A stretch of 64,000 nucleotides of DNA from Candidatus Brachybacter algidus (lineage in GTDB: Bacteria > Bacteroidota > Bacteroidia > Chitinophagales > Saprospiraceae): contig JADJSK010000003.1 of the NCBI GenBank assembly GCA_016711705.1, positions 310,001 to 374,000 on the forward strand, written 5' to 3'. This document shows, piece after piece, positions 35,408 through 44,455 of this stretch. Position 1 is the first letter of the stretch. Each line of letters starts with the position of its first letter. A program made the position numbers and the translations under genes. The notes under the pieces were generated by a model. The model was given only the letters and a program-made list of their open reading frames with translations, was not told the DNA's origin and ran no database searches.

Positions 35408-36021
35408 TTGCTGGGGTGTTTATTTATTAAAGAAATTAAATGTTGTTTGACATGACTCTCCCATTCAGTTTTTAGAATGCTAAAAACGATACTATCACGT
35501 CGCAATCCATCGGAAGTAATATAATTGCTTCTTAAAATGCCTTCTTCTGTACAACCAATTTTTTTCATAGCTGCTATACTTCTTGAATTTCTGCTATCTG
35601 CCATGAACTGTACTCTTTCGAATCCTAATGTATGAAAGGCAAATTCAAGTAAAAGATATTTACAGTTGACATTGATGCCTGTGCCTTGAAATTCTTTGCC
35701 ATACCAGGTATAGCCAATTTGAGTCTTCTGATTCTGTACATCTATATCATAAAATCTTGTACTTCCTGCATAAGAATTGGTTAATTTGTCTATTACAATA
35801 AACGGAAGCTGAGTATTCGCACTTTTTCCCTCAAGAGCATTATTAATATAGTTGATTAAGGCGTCGCGACCATTAGCATGTACTAATGTAAATTTCCAAA
35901 TATCCAATTCGTTTTCTGAAAAAGGGAGGAGTTGTTCGAAATCGTGCAATGACAATGGCTTGAGAATTACTCTTTCATTCTCGAGGATAGTATTTCCGAC
36001 TTCAAAAAAATTTATTTTCAA
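35395..36021 (-). CDS. GNAT-family N-acetyltransferase (RimJ/RimL type)
   Basis: 208 residues. N-terminal ENERVILKPLSLHDFEQLLP, a YAGSTRFYDID strand, GYTWYGKEFQGTGINVNCKY (acetyl-CoA binding region) and VQFMADSRNSRSIAAMKKIG are typical of the Acetyltransf_3 group that acetylates protein N-termini, ribosomal proteins or small amines. The substrate cannot be inferred. First gene of a two-gene unit with the Crp-family regulator. Confidence 0.88.
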   Translation of the reverse strand: MKINFFEVGNTILENERVILKPLSLHDFEQLLPFSENELDIWKFTLVHANGRDALINYINNALEGKSANTQLPFIVIDKLTNSYAGSTRFYDIDVQNQKTQIGYTWYGKEFQGTGINVNCKYLLLEFAFHTLGFERVQFMADSRNSRSIAAMKKIGCTEEGILRSNYITSDGLRRDSIVFSILKTEWESHVKQHLISLINKHPSKCLN

Positions 36022-36358
36022 CTAAAAAGATGTACTGAATGCCTCTCAATTAAAATTCACCAAAAATTGAAAGAGCAAAAGTGTTTACAAAAATTTACAA
36101 AATTCTATTAACTGATGCAATATTAAATAAAATTATAAATTCAGGAAGAATTTTCCATATTAAATTTTAATAATTTTTAATATGTTTAGACTAAATTCCA
36201 TTTCAATGTCTACACGATGTCTTTTTATACATTGTAGTTGAAATCATTTAATTGATCTCATGAACTTTACAGCTATTTGAATCGTTCAATTTCTATTGCG
36301 TATCGAATTATTGTGTTATATTTATTCAATAATTAGATTTAATCACATTCCTAATTAA
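36022..36358. other. AT-rich intergenic region, no gene seen
   Basis: 337 bases between the divergent acetyltransferase and the outer-membrane-type gene. Very AT-rich, with no good promoter consensus, repeat or coding potential found. Confidence 0.5.
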
Positions 36359-37153
36359 ATGATTTTGTCCAGATATTATTTTATCGTTTCAATGATTATT
36401 ATTTTGGCCGGGACTATTGTCGGTCAGGAATCGATTCAATCGACCTTTGTTTTGCCTCAGACAAAAGGAGTTATATATAATCGTGAACACAATATAGATC
36501 TGCGTATCAACACAAACGGATATACTTTAGGATTGACAAAAGGCAAGATCAAAACATTCTACAAAACTAGTACCTTCTTTTTTGATATAACTCTTCACAA
36601 AGACCCGCGAGAGAATCGCCAGAACAATAAAGTGATTTTCGCTAGAACCAATGAAACCTCTACTCCATTTGTTTACGGAAAAGTAAATTCACTATATTCT
36701 TTGAAGGCTGGGAAGGGTATTAAAAGATATTGGTCAGATAAAGCTTCTAAAAGAGGCGTAATGGTTGGATATATAGTGGAAGGTGGATTGACTTTAGGAA
36801 TATTGCAACCATATTATCTCAAAGTTGCTGAAATTGATGCCGAAACCGGTCTTCCATCTCTCAAAGAGATCACTTATAGTGGTGGGAATGAAGCTAAGTA
36901 TCTTGATAATTCAAGAATCTTTGGCAGATCTAATATTTTTAAAGGAATTCTTGAATCTACACTTGTGCCAGGTGTTCATTTTCAAACTGGTATACATTGC
37001 GATTTTGGAAAATATGATAATTTTATTAAAGCTCTTGAAGTTGGCACAATGATTAATGTTTTTACTCAACCCATTGAGCTTATGGTCAATCAACCCAAAA
37101 GACCATTTTTAGTGAACTTTTACCTATCACTTCAGTTTGGTAAGAGAGTATAA
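36359..37153 (+). CDS. Exported protein of unknown function, possibly a small beta-barrel
   Basis: 264 residues with a signal peptide (YYFIVSMIIILAGTIVGQ). The mature part alternates polar and hydrophobic residues in strand-like segments (LRINTNGYTLGLTKGKIKTF, GVMVGYIVEGGLTLGILQPY, PFLVNFYLSLQFGKRV). The last residues end in a strand resembling outer-membrane barrels. I do not recognise the family. It is followed 79 bases later by lipA on the same strand, but a promoter-like box for lipA lies between them. Confidence 0.75.
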   Translation: MILSRYYFIVSMIIILAGTIVGQESIQSTFVLPQTKGVIYNREHNIDLRINTNGYTLGLTKGKIKTFYKTSTFFFDITLHKDPRENRQNNKVIFARTNETSTPFVYGKVNSLYSLKAGKGIKRYWSDKASKRGVMVGYIVEGGLTLGILQPYYLKVAEIDAETGLPSLKEITYSGGNEAKYLDNSRIFGRSNIFKGILESTLVPGVHFQTGIHCDFGKYDNFIKALEVGTMINVFTQPIELMVNQPKRPFLVNFYLSLQFGKRV

Positions 37154-37232
37154 TAGCGCTTAGTATATTTTGTTTTAAGATCGTTATAATGACTTCTAGG
37201 CATTTGTTACTTTTGCATTTTAAATATTAATA

Positions 37233-38132
37233 ATGATAGAGCTTCCAATAATTTCAAATCTTCCTCAGTCTGAAGTTACAGTCACTGAAAGAAAAAGAGA
37301 GAAAAAACCCGATTGGCTGCGCGTTAAATTACCTACAGGAGAAAAATATAGACATGTTCGATCTCTTGTAGATCAATACAAACTTCATACAATTTGTCAG
37401 AGCGGTAATTGTCCAAACATGGGAGAATGTTGGGGTGAGGGAACAGCGACATTTATGATACTTGGCGACGTTTGTACAAGATCGTGTACTTTTTGTGCAG
37501 TAAAAACCGGGAGGCCTCCTGAATATGATGAAGAGGAACCAATAAGAGTCGCCCAGGCGATATATTTAATGCAGGTTAAGCATGCGGTCATCACTTCAGT
37601 AAATAGAGATGAATTGAAGGATAAGGGAGCTGAGATTTGGTATCAAACAGTAGTTTCTGTCAAAAACTTATGCCCAACTACGACGATTGAAACATTGATC
37701 CCGGATGTGAAAGCAGATTGGTCTGCGCTCGACAGAATGATCACAGGTGGTCAGGAATTAGTGTCTCATAACTTAGAGACTGTCAGGTCACTATATAGAC
37801 GAGTAAGGCCTCAAGCTAAATATGATAGAAGTCTTGAACAGATAAAACGTACCAAAGAAGCAGGTCTTCGCACCAAATCAGGGATTATGCTTGGCTTGGG
37901 TGAAACTAAAGATGAAGTTTTGGTAGCTATGGATGACCTCAGGGCGCATGATTGTGATGTAATTACATTAGGTCAGTATCTTCAACCGACTAAGATGCAT
38001 ATTGAAGTTGCCGAATATATACATCCTGATATTTTTGCTTTTTATAAAGAAGAAGGCGACAAAAGGGGTTTCTCTTTCGTGGAGAGTGGTCCATTAGTAA
38101 GGTCATCCTATCATGCAGAAAGGCATATTTAA
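37233..38132 (+). CDS. lipA: Lipoyl synthase
   Basis: 299 residues, radical-SAM enzyme that inserts two sulphurs into octanoyl groups on 2-oxoacid dehydrogenase E2 and GcvH proteins. Both iron-sulphur motifs are visible: CQSGNCPNMGECW (auxiliary cluster) and CTRSCTFCAV (CxxxCxxC radical-SAM cluster). TSVNRDELKDKGA, ETVRSLYRRVRPQAKYDRSL and KSGIMLGLGET follow, with the conserved C-terminal GPLVRSSYHAE. A -7 box TACTTTTG lies at 37208-37215, 17 bases before the ATG. Normal length. Confidence 0.97.
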   Translation: MIELPIISNLPQSEVTVTERKREKKPDWLRVKLPTGEKYRHVRSLVDQYKLHTICQSGNCPNMGECWGEGTATFMILGDVCTRSCTFCAVKTGRPPEYDEEEPIRVAQAIYLMQVKHAVITSVNRDELKDKGAEIWYQTVVSVKNLCPTTTIETLIPDVKADWSALDRMITGGQELVSHNLETVRSLYRRVRPQAKYDRSLEQIKRTKEAGLRTKSGIMLGLGETKDEVLVAMDDLRAHDCDVITLGQYLQPTKMHIEVAEYIHPDIFAFYKEEGDKRGFSFVESGPLVRSSYHAERHI

Positions 38133-38198
38133 GATTTTCCTCATTAAATTATAGTATCCATTAAATTTTATTTTAAAACCAGAAAAAAAGGCTAGACT

Positions 38199-40358
38199 AT
38201 GTTTAAGACATTATCATTATTAAGTGTATTTACCATTTTTGGTTTTTTCTTCAATGATATATATATGAATCAAAATAATCTTATTCCAACTACATTCGTT
38301 TCATCCGAAAATGTTTCAGAAGATCAGAATCCTTTGCTTCAGCCGTGGTCAGGAAATTATGGTGGTTATCCTGCATTTGATAAAGTAAAAATTAAAGATT
38401 TTTTACCTGCTTTCGAAGTTGCAATGAAAGAAGGACTTAATGAAATTGAAAAAATTGCAAATAATCCAGCTCCTCCAACTTTCGACAATACGATGCTTGA
38501 ATTGGAAAAGTCCGGTCATTCTATTTCCAGGCTTATCGCCATTTATGGTGTTTGGAGCTCAACAATGAATAGTGATGAGTTTCAAAATGTCGAAACAATT
38601 ATTGAGCCAAAGCTATCCGAATATTCAGATAAAATAGCACAGAATTCGAAACTTTTTAAAAGAATAGAAAAGATCTATAATTCGGAAGAGTATAAAACAT
38701 TGAGTCTTGAGGCCCAAAGACTTACTTATCTAAAATACTCAGGATTGGTCAGAAACGGAGCAAGATTGAACGAGACTGATAAGGCGAAGCTATCTAATTA
38801 TAATCAAGCATTAGCGGCTTTATATACTAAGTTTAGCCAAAATTTACTTTCAGATGAAAATGATAAAATCGTAGTTATAGAGAATAAGACAGACCTGAAA
38901 GGTCTTTCAAAAGATCTTGTCGATGCCGCTGCATCTGCCGGTGTAGGGGTAAACAAAGGAAAATGGGTTATCAACAATACACGTTCTTCAGTTGATCCAT
39001 TTCTGACCTATGCAGAGAATAGAGATTTGCGAGAAAAAGTTTGGAGGATGTTTATAAGTCGTGGAGATAATGGAGATAAAAATGATAACAATTCCACGAT
39101 CGTTGAAATTTTGAAAATCAGAGCATTACGAGCAAAACTCCTTGGTTTTAAAACGCATGCGGATTGGCGTCTCGATAATTCGATGGCTAAAACACCCGAA
39201 AATGCTATGAAATTGATGATGGACGTATGGAAACCGGCTATTCTTAAGGTGAAAGAAGAAGTAGCTGATATGCAAGCCATTGCTGATAAAGAAGGAAATA
39301 ATATAAAAATTGAACCTTGGGACTATAGATATTATGCTGAAAAAGTGAGACTTGCAAAGTACGATCTGGATCAAAATCAGGTCAAGGAATATCTTCAACT
39401 GGATAAATTGAAAGAAGGTATGTTTTGGGTCGCTGGACAAATTTTCAACATGAGCTTTTCCAAACTTGAAAATATCCCCGTTTATCATCCGGATGTAGAA
39501 GTTTGGGAAGTAAAAAATAAATTAACCGGCAAACATATTGGTTTATGGTACTTTGATCCTTACGCACGTGCAGGTAAAAGGTCAGGGGCCTGGATGAATG
39601 CCTTTCGTGATCAGGAAAGAGTGTCTGGCGACATCCCTACAATAGTTTCCAACAATGCTAATTTTGTCAAAGGTCGCCCCGGAGAGCCAGTCCTTATTTC
39701 TTGGGATGATGCATCTACTTTATTTCATGAATTTGGGCATGCCTTGCACGGATTATCTTCAAGAGTAATCTACCCAACGCTTTCCGGAACGAATGTTTTT
39801 ACGGATTATGTTGAATTTCCATCTCAATTGCTCGAATATTGGTTGTCTACACCAGAAGTACTACAGAATTATGCTTTGCACTACAAGACAGGTAATCCTA
39901 TTCCTGAGGAACTCGTTAAAAAGATTCATGCAGCTTCCACATTTAATGAAGGATTCGCAACTACGGAATATCTTTCATCTGCATTGATCGATATGAAACT
40001 TCATCTGGCAGAAGTTCCAACAACTGATCCTGATAAGTTCGAAAAAGAAACACTAGAATCTCTTGGCATGCCTAAAGAGATAGTAATGAGACATCGCACG
40101 CCACAATTCGGTCATATTTTCAGTAGCGATCAATATTCGGCTGGATACTATAGTTACTTATGGGCAGATGTCTTGACAGCTGATGCCTACCAAGCATTTA
40201 TCGAAGGGAAAGGTCCGTATGACGAATCTGTTGCTAAAAGTTTGACTGATAACGTATTTTCTGTTGGAAATACTATAGATCCAGCAGATGGATACAAACA
40301 ATTCAGAGGCAGGGAACCTAAGACTGAAGCTTTGATGAAGAAGAGAGGGTTGAATTAG
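38199..40358 (+). CDS. M3-family metallopeptidase (peptidyl-dipeptidase Dcp-like)
   Basis: 719 residues. A hydrophobic N-terminus (LSLLSVFTIFGFFFNDIY) suggests export to the periplasm. The body matches M3 oligopeptidases: NPLLQPWSGNYGGYPAFDKV at the mature start, GLWYFDPYARAGKRSGAWMN, and the zinc motif HEFGHALHG around residue 510 with the third ligand region ASTFNEGFATTEYLSS. The last segment YSAGYYSYLWADVLTADAY is typical of Dcp. Such enzymes remove dipeptides from the C-terminus of peptides. It stands alone between lipA and a long repeat-rich gap. Confidence 0.92.
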   Translation: MFKTLSLLSVFTIFGFFFNDIYMNQNNLIPTTFVSSENVSEDQNPLLQPWSGNYGGYPAFDKVKIKDFLPAFEVAMKEGLNEIEKIANNPAPPTFDNTMLELEKSGHSISRLIAIYGVWSSTMNSDEFQNVETIIEPKLSEYSDKIAQNSKLFKRIEKIYNSEEYKTLSLEAQRLTYLKYSGLVRNGARLNETDKAKLSNYNQALAALYTKFSQNLLSDENDKIVVIENKTDLKGLSKDLVDAAASAGVGVNKGKWVINNTRSSVDPFLTYAENRDLREKVWRMFISRGDNGDKNDNNSTIVEILKIRALRAKLLGFKTHADWRLDNSMAKTPENAMKLMMDVWKPAILKVKEEVADMQAIADKEGNNIKIEPWDYRYYAEKVRLAKYDLDQNQVKEYLQLDKLKEGMFWVAGQIFNMSFSKLENIPVYHPDVEVWEVKNKLTGKHIGLWYFDPYARAGKRSGAWMNAFRDQERVSGDIPTIVSNNANFVKGRPGEPVLISWDDASTLFHEFGHALHGLSSRVIYPTLSGTNVFTDYVEFPSQLLEYWLSTPEVLQNYALHYKTGNPIPEELVKKIHAASTFNEGFATTEYLSSALIDMKLHLAEVPTTDPDKFEKETLESLGMPKEIVMRHRTPQFGHIFSSDQYSAGYYSYLWADVLTADAYQAFIEGKGPYDESVAKSLTDNVFSVGNTIDPADGYKQFRGREPKTEALMKKRGLN

Positions 40359-40430
40359 AAGTTAGAAATCAGAAGTCAGAAATCAGAAGTCAGAAATCAG
40401 TTGTCAGTGGTCTGAAACTAGAAACTAGAT
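40358..40430. repeat. Heptamer repeat (AGAAGTC/AGAAATC family)
   Basis: Alternating AGAAATC and AGAAGTC units directly after the M3 peptidase stop, degenerating to ACTAGAA. Related to 25854-25890 and 48051-48085. Confidence 0.75.
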
Positions 40431-40526
40431 TCAATATATTTGAGAAATAATATTAATATGTAATATTTTATATGCATAATTAACTAATAGATAAGTCTTA
40501 ATACTCAATTTACAAAATTTTAGTCG

Positions 40527-40840
40527 CGACTTCCCCTCTTCAGCTAGGGTTTATACATAAGTATTTTTTCAATAAATGGATTAATTAGAATATTAATATA
40601 ATTGTTTGTTATTGAGCTACTTATGAGCAAAATTAATTTTGCAGACACCCGAACGTAGGTTAACCTACGCTCAGCAATACGTAGCAAATGAACTACAATA
40701 ATTTAAAGTTAAAACTTAGATTGTGAGGCTCGGCGTAGGTTAACCTACGTCGGGGTGTCACCAAAGTTTACTTTGAAATAAACAAAAAAGATGTGTATAA
40801 AACCTAGCCTATTGAGGGGTTGGCCAAAGGTCGGGGTGTC
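40527..40840. mobile_element. Inverted-repeat-bounded element with internal palindromes (MITE-like)
   Basis: The left end CCCCTCTTCAGCTAGGGTTT (from 40533) and the right end near 40793-40818 (GTATAAAACCTAGCCTATTG, then AGGGG) are imperfect inverted copies. Inside, CGTAGGTTAACCTACG occurs twice (40654-40669 and 40734-40749), each a perfect 16-bp palindrome, with GACACCC before the first and GGGTGTC after the second. The right edge adds the TTGAGGGG...CGGGGTGTC repeat (40811-40840) also found at 19262. No protein is encoded. Confidence 0.5.
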
Positions 40841-41288
40841 TTTTCTTTGGTTTATACAAGCTATTTAAAAATTCTAAAAACTCATTTGAATATTTATCTT
40901 CTAACTACCAAATTAGAATTTGAAGTAATGAATGAACTTGGGGCACACTGCCTTCCTTTGTCTTCAGGCAGCGATTATTAATAAGTTATTTTTTTGAGAA
41001 AATAATTGAGCCCAATTCAAGGTTGATTGAACATCTTATACGAAATCGAATTATATAATTGGTCTTGTTTACTTTGACGTTTCGTATCACACCAGCCATG
41101 GGTTTCAAACGAGGCTATTATTATCCTGGAATATTCAGAGTTAATCTTTTCTTTAATTGAATGAGCCAAAAATGAATTGAAAAAATATGCTTGTCTAATT
41201 TTCTCTGTCCGAGAATTACAATTCGAAGTTTGCCAAGTAAATCACTAGTGCACTTAAAAACTGGCGCACTGCTGCACTTTACTGATTA
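40841..41288. other. Intergenic region, no convincing gene
   Basis: About 450 bases without a recognisable gene. The minus strand has a 75-codon open stretch lacking a start codon and any known motif, considered fortuitous. Confidence 0.5.
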
Positions 41289-41347
41289 ACTCTAATACTA
41301 TCCACTGTAATACTTACCCTCTCTAATACTAACCACTCTAATACTTT
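41289..41347. repeat. CTCTAATA octamer repeats, degenerate
   Basis: ACTCTAATACTATCCACTGT and following CTCTAATACT and ACTCTAATACTT units; ACTCTAATACTATCCACT-like order is shared with 31207-31229. Ends right at the stop of the thioredoxin-like gene. Confidence 0.75.
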
Positions 41348-41350
41348 TCC

Positions 41351-42784
41351 CTACTCCTCCTTCCCTTTATTCTTATCATATTCGATGATCTTACCCATGA
41401 CTTCATCGAGTTGTTCTGCACCAATACCTTTTGAAAGGATCTTTTTGTCTTTGTCCAGAATAAAAAACTGAGGAGTGGACTTAATATTATAGATGATTTT
41501 AAAATTAGACATTAATACAGGGTCATAAACATTGACAAAGTGCTCCATATGTTTTTTCTCAACACCTTTCCAGCAATCTTTCGCTTCGTCAAGTAGACCG
41601 GTACAAATTGCAAAGATTTTCACACCCTGATCCTTATATTTATTGTCGAAGTCTATGACATGCGGTATAGCTTTCTCGCAGTGTGAACAGTCAGGTGCCC
41701 AAAAGAAAAGCACCGTATAAGGCGATTGTATATCATGTACCTTGATGTCAGTGCTATCTTTCTGATTAAGAAAGGTAAGATTGGGAGCGTATCTTCCAAG
41801 TAGCGTAGGGCGCACATCATTGGCAGCATCTTTCATCTTTTGAAGATTGGCCTTATCTACCCATGGAGCTTCACCTTTTGAATAATATTTATCAATAAGA
41901 TGCACATAAACGGCATCCATTCCAACAAACTTACTTTTGAGGTAATAATTGAAATAGTGACTAAGATAGAACTTGAATGCATCAGGGATCTCTTTCGTTT
42001 TGGCCAACACTATATCCAGTGATTTAATGATAGAATCCGGTTGCTGATAAGTTATGTTTTGAATAAAGCCATCGACCTTCTGGAAATAAACGGGCGAGCG
42101 GAATAGCCTTTCATCTTTGAAGTCTACATTGTCAAGATAATGGGATTTGTAGAAGTTGTATCCTTTGATTTTTGAAGCCATGTCAGCATCAGGAGCATAT
42201 TCCGGAAGTGGAGGTTCTTTCGAGGATTTGATAAGCACAGCAGTAAATGATTGTGGATATTTCGTAACAAATTCATCTTGCATACTAAAAACACTCTTAT
42301 CAATTGCTTCGACTTTTTTACTTATAGCTTTAGCTACTGTCGTATCACTCGCCTCTCGCATCAGACGTCTTAATGAATCAGCCATTGGTTTTTGGCTTGA
42401 TAGATAGTGGATATAATTGAAAAAGATAGTGTTATCCTCTGAGTTTTTTGCTTTCAACTTACCAGTTAATCTGGCAGCATCAGCTTCTACACTAAAAAAT
42501 CTATTGTTTTTATCAACAAGAAACTGAAAGACATTTTTTTGTGGCAATAGGACAGCCATATAAACACCCGGGTCAAGATCCTTACTACTTTTGAAAGTAA
42601 AGTTGCCTGTTTTTGATATAGCTGTATCTTTTACAAATTGCTTATCACCCATGTAGTAACCTAACAATAAGGTGTCGTATTTGTAATTAGCCAATTTGAT
42701 ATCGATTTTATATCCTGACTGGCTGAAGGCTGAAAGGGTGATACTACAGCATAGAAGTATAAGTAATGTGCGCATCTTGTGCAT
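41351..42784 (-). CDS. Thioredoxin-fold (TlpA-like) exported protein with DUF4369/DUF5106-like regions
   Basis: 477 residues. A signal peptide (LLILLCCSITLSAFSQS) is followed by a DUF4369-like strand region (YKIDIKLANYKYDTLLLGYY), a helical middle part typical of DUF5106 (YLDNVDFKDERLFRSPVYFQ), and a C-terminal thioredoxin domain with FFWAPDCSHCEKAIPHVIDF (redox CxxC) and STPQFFILDKDKKI. It is probably periplasmic and involved in disulphide or stress chemistry. A second such protein is at 33572-34684 with a different layout. Single gene. Confidence 0.87.
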   Translation of the reverse strand: MHKMRTLLILLCCSITLSAFSQSGYKIDIKLANYKYDTLLLGYYMGDKQFVKDTAISKTGNFTFKSSKDLDPGVYMAVLLPQKNVFQFLVDKNNRFFSVEADAARLTGKLKAKNSEDNTIFFNYIHYLSSQKPMADSLRRLMREASDTTVAKAISKKVEAIDKSVFSMQDEFVTKYPQSFTAVLIKSSKEPPLPEYAPDADMASKIKGYNFYKSHYLDNVDFKDERLFRSPVYFQKVDGFIQNITYQQPDSIIKSLDIVLAKTKEIPDAFKFYLSHYFNYYLKSKFVGMDAVYVHLIDKYYSKGEAPWVDKANLQKMKDAANDVRPTLLGRYAPNLTFLNQKDSTDIKVHDIQSPYTVLFFWAPDCSHCEKAIPHVIDFDNKYKDQGVKIFAICTGLLDEAKDCWKGVEKKHMEHFVNVYDPVLMSNFKIIYNIKSTPQFFILDKDKKILSKGIGAEQLDEVMGKIIEYDKNKGKEE

Positions 42785-42856
42785 TTGCTTTAATTAGAAA
42801 TTGATGTAAATTAACGCAAAGATTGACATATAAAGTCTTAACGTTTTGCAAAACTA

Positions 42857-43795
42857 TCAGGAAACTCTTGTTGCAAGCAAAAACAGTGCAGCCATTCTGA
42901 TTGCAACTCCATTTTCTACTTGCTGAAGGATGATTGATGCCGGGCTATCAGCGACGTCACTGGTCATTTCTACGCCCCTGTTAATAGGTCCTGGATGCAT
43001 AATTACAATATCCTTGCCTATCTTGTCCAACAATTTTTTATTGATACCAAAATACTGTGAATATTCCCTTAAAGAAGGAAAGTATTTAATGTCTTGTCGC
43101 TCAAGTTGAATTCGTAAGACATTGGCCACATCGAACCAGCTTAAAGTTTCTTCCAGATTATAGGATACTTCTACACCAAGTTCTTTAATGTGTCTGGGTA
43201 TTAATGTTGGAGGACCGCAAACTCTGACGTGTGCTCCCAGTTTTTTTAAACAAAATATATTGCTCAATGCCACTCTTGAGTGTATAATGTCACCGATAAT
43301 CGCGATTTTTTTTCCTTTTAGATCACCAATTTGTTCGATCATGGAATACGCATCTAACAATGCCTGCGTCGGATGTTCATGAGTGCCATCTCCCGCATTC
43401 AAAATGGAAGCACCTATTTTTTTTGAAAGATAAGCACATGCCCCGGGAGCCGGATGTCTCATGACGATCATGTCCACCTTCATGGAAAGAATGTTGTTAA
43501 CTGTGTCCAGCAGCGTTTCACCCTTAGTAACAGAAGATGCCGATGCTGAAAAGTTTATAATGTCTGCAGAGAGTCTTTTTTCAGCTAATTCAAAAGAGAT
43601 CCTTGTTCTTGTACTATTTTCAAAAAATAGATTTGCCACAGTAATATCTCTTAGAGAAGGTACCTTTTTAACAGGCCTGTTGAGCACTTCTTTGAAATTA
43701 TTAGCAGTGGAAAAAATCAGTTCGATGTCTTGAACGGTCAAGTCTTTAATGCCAAGCAAATGTTTTGAACTTAACTGGCCTGGACTTTCACTCAT
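42857..43795 (-). CDS. pyrB: Aspartate carbamoyltransferase catalytic subunit
   Basis: 312 residues. It condenses carbamoyl phosphate with aspartate in pyrimidine synthesis. Seen: LFFENSTRTRISFELAEKRL (carbamoyl-phosphate binding STRT), SVTKGETLLDT, MRHPAPGA, DGTHEHPTQALLDAYSM, GDIIHSRVALSN and MHPGPINRGVEM. It overlaps the end of pyrR by four bases, so the two genes are translationally coupled. No pyrI regulatory subunit is in the window. Confidence 0.96.
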   Translation of the reverse strand: MSESPGQLSSKHLLGIKDLTVQDIELIFSTANNFKEVLNRPVKKVPSLRDITVANLFFENSTRTRISFELAEKRLSADIINFSASASSVTKGETLLDTVNNILSMKVDMIVMRHPAPGACAYLSKKIGASILNAGDGTHEHPTQALLDAYSMIEQIGDLKGKKIAIIGDIIHSRVALSNIFCLKKLGAHVRVCGPPTLIPRHIKELGVEVSYNLEETLSWFDVANVLRIQLERQDIKYFPSLREYSQYFGINKKLLDKIGKDIVIMHPGPINRGVEMTSDVADSPASIILQQVENGVAIRMAALFLLATRVS

Positions 43796-44349
43796 ATCGA
43801 ATCTGATTTAAATGGATAAATAAATACTGAAGAAGATGTTTTGTTTTCATTCCACCTTAACTTAACATATGCTTCATCGAGCGCATCAACTGTCAAGCCA
43901 AGATAATTAGCCTGAATCGGAAAATCTCTATTAAAACGCCTATCCACAAAAGATAATAGTTCAATGTGGGCAGGGCGGCCATAATTTGTTAAAGCAGATA
44001 TACCTGCATGAACAGATCTACCTGTAAAAAGTACGTCGTCCACCATAAGGACTTTTTTGCCCTCAACAATAAAATTCATTTTGGTTTCACTGGCCATCAG
44101 GATTTTGGTACGATCCCTGTAATCATCTCTGTAAAATGTAATATCTAATTGGCCATATTCAATAGCAGGTACTTTAAAATCCCGGATTAACATGTCTACG
44201 AGGCAATTAGAAAGTATGGTGCCACGAGGCTGCAGGCCTATGATACAGGCATTCTCAAACTGATCATAATTTTCCATCAATTGATGGCATAGCCTTCTCA
44301 GGACTATATCGAATTTCTGATGGGAAATAATTTCTCTACCTTCTTGCAT
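43792..44349 (-). CDS. pyrR: Bifunctional PyrR: pyr regulator / uracil phosphoribosyltransferase
   Basis: 185 residues with the phosphoribosyltransferase fold. The PRPP motif VLMVDDVLFTGRSVHAG is clear, together with IIGLQPRGTILSN and VDRRFNRDFPIQANYLGLTV. In Firmicutes PyrR binds pyr mRNA and controls attenuation; in Bacteroidota the regulatory role is less certain. It directly precedes pyrB. I see no obvious anti-terminator structure in the short leader, so regulation by attenuation is not supported by sequence here. Confidence 0.93.
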   Translation of the reverse strand: MQEGREIISHQKFDIVLRRLCHQLMENYDQFENACIIGLQPRGTILSNCLVDMLIRDFKVPAIEYGQLDITFYRDDYRDRTKILMASETKMNFIVEGKKVLMVDDVLFTGRSVHAGISALTNYGRPAHIELLSFVDRRFNRDFPIQANYLGLTVDALDEAYVKLRWNENKTSSSVFIYPFKSDSI

Positions 44350-44455
44350 TACAGCTTCAAAGATATGAGTTAATTGTTAATTGTTAATTATAAATTATGA
44401 TTTATAATTCAGTTATAGATTCTATACACAAGATCCTAGAGATTAGACTTGATTA

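Noticed and set aside
40358..40430. CRISPR array from repeated AGAAGTC/AGAAATC units
   Set aside because: Units are 7 bases without spacers of regular length and no cas genes are present; this is a simple tandem repeat.
40980..41220. 75-codon open stretch on the minus strand in the 40.8-41.3 kb gap
   Set aside because: No start codon, no known motif and neighbouring sequence is repeat-rich; treated as fortuitous.
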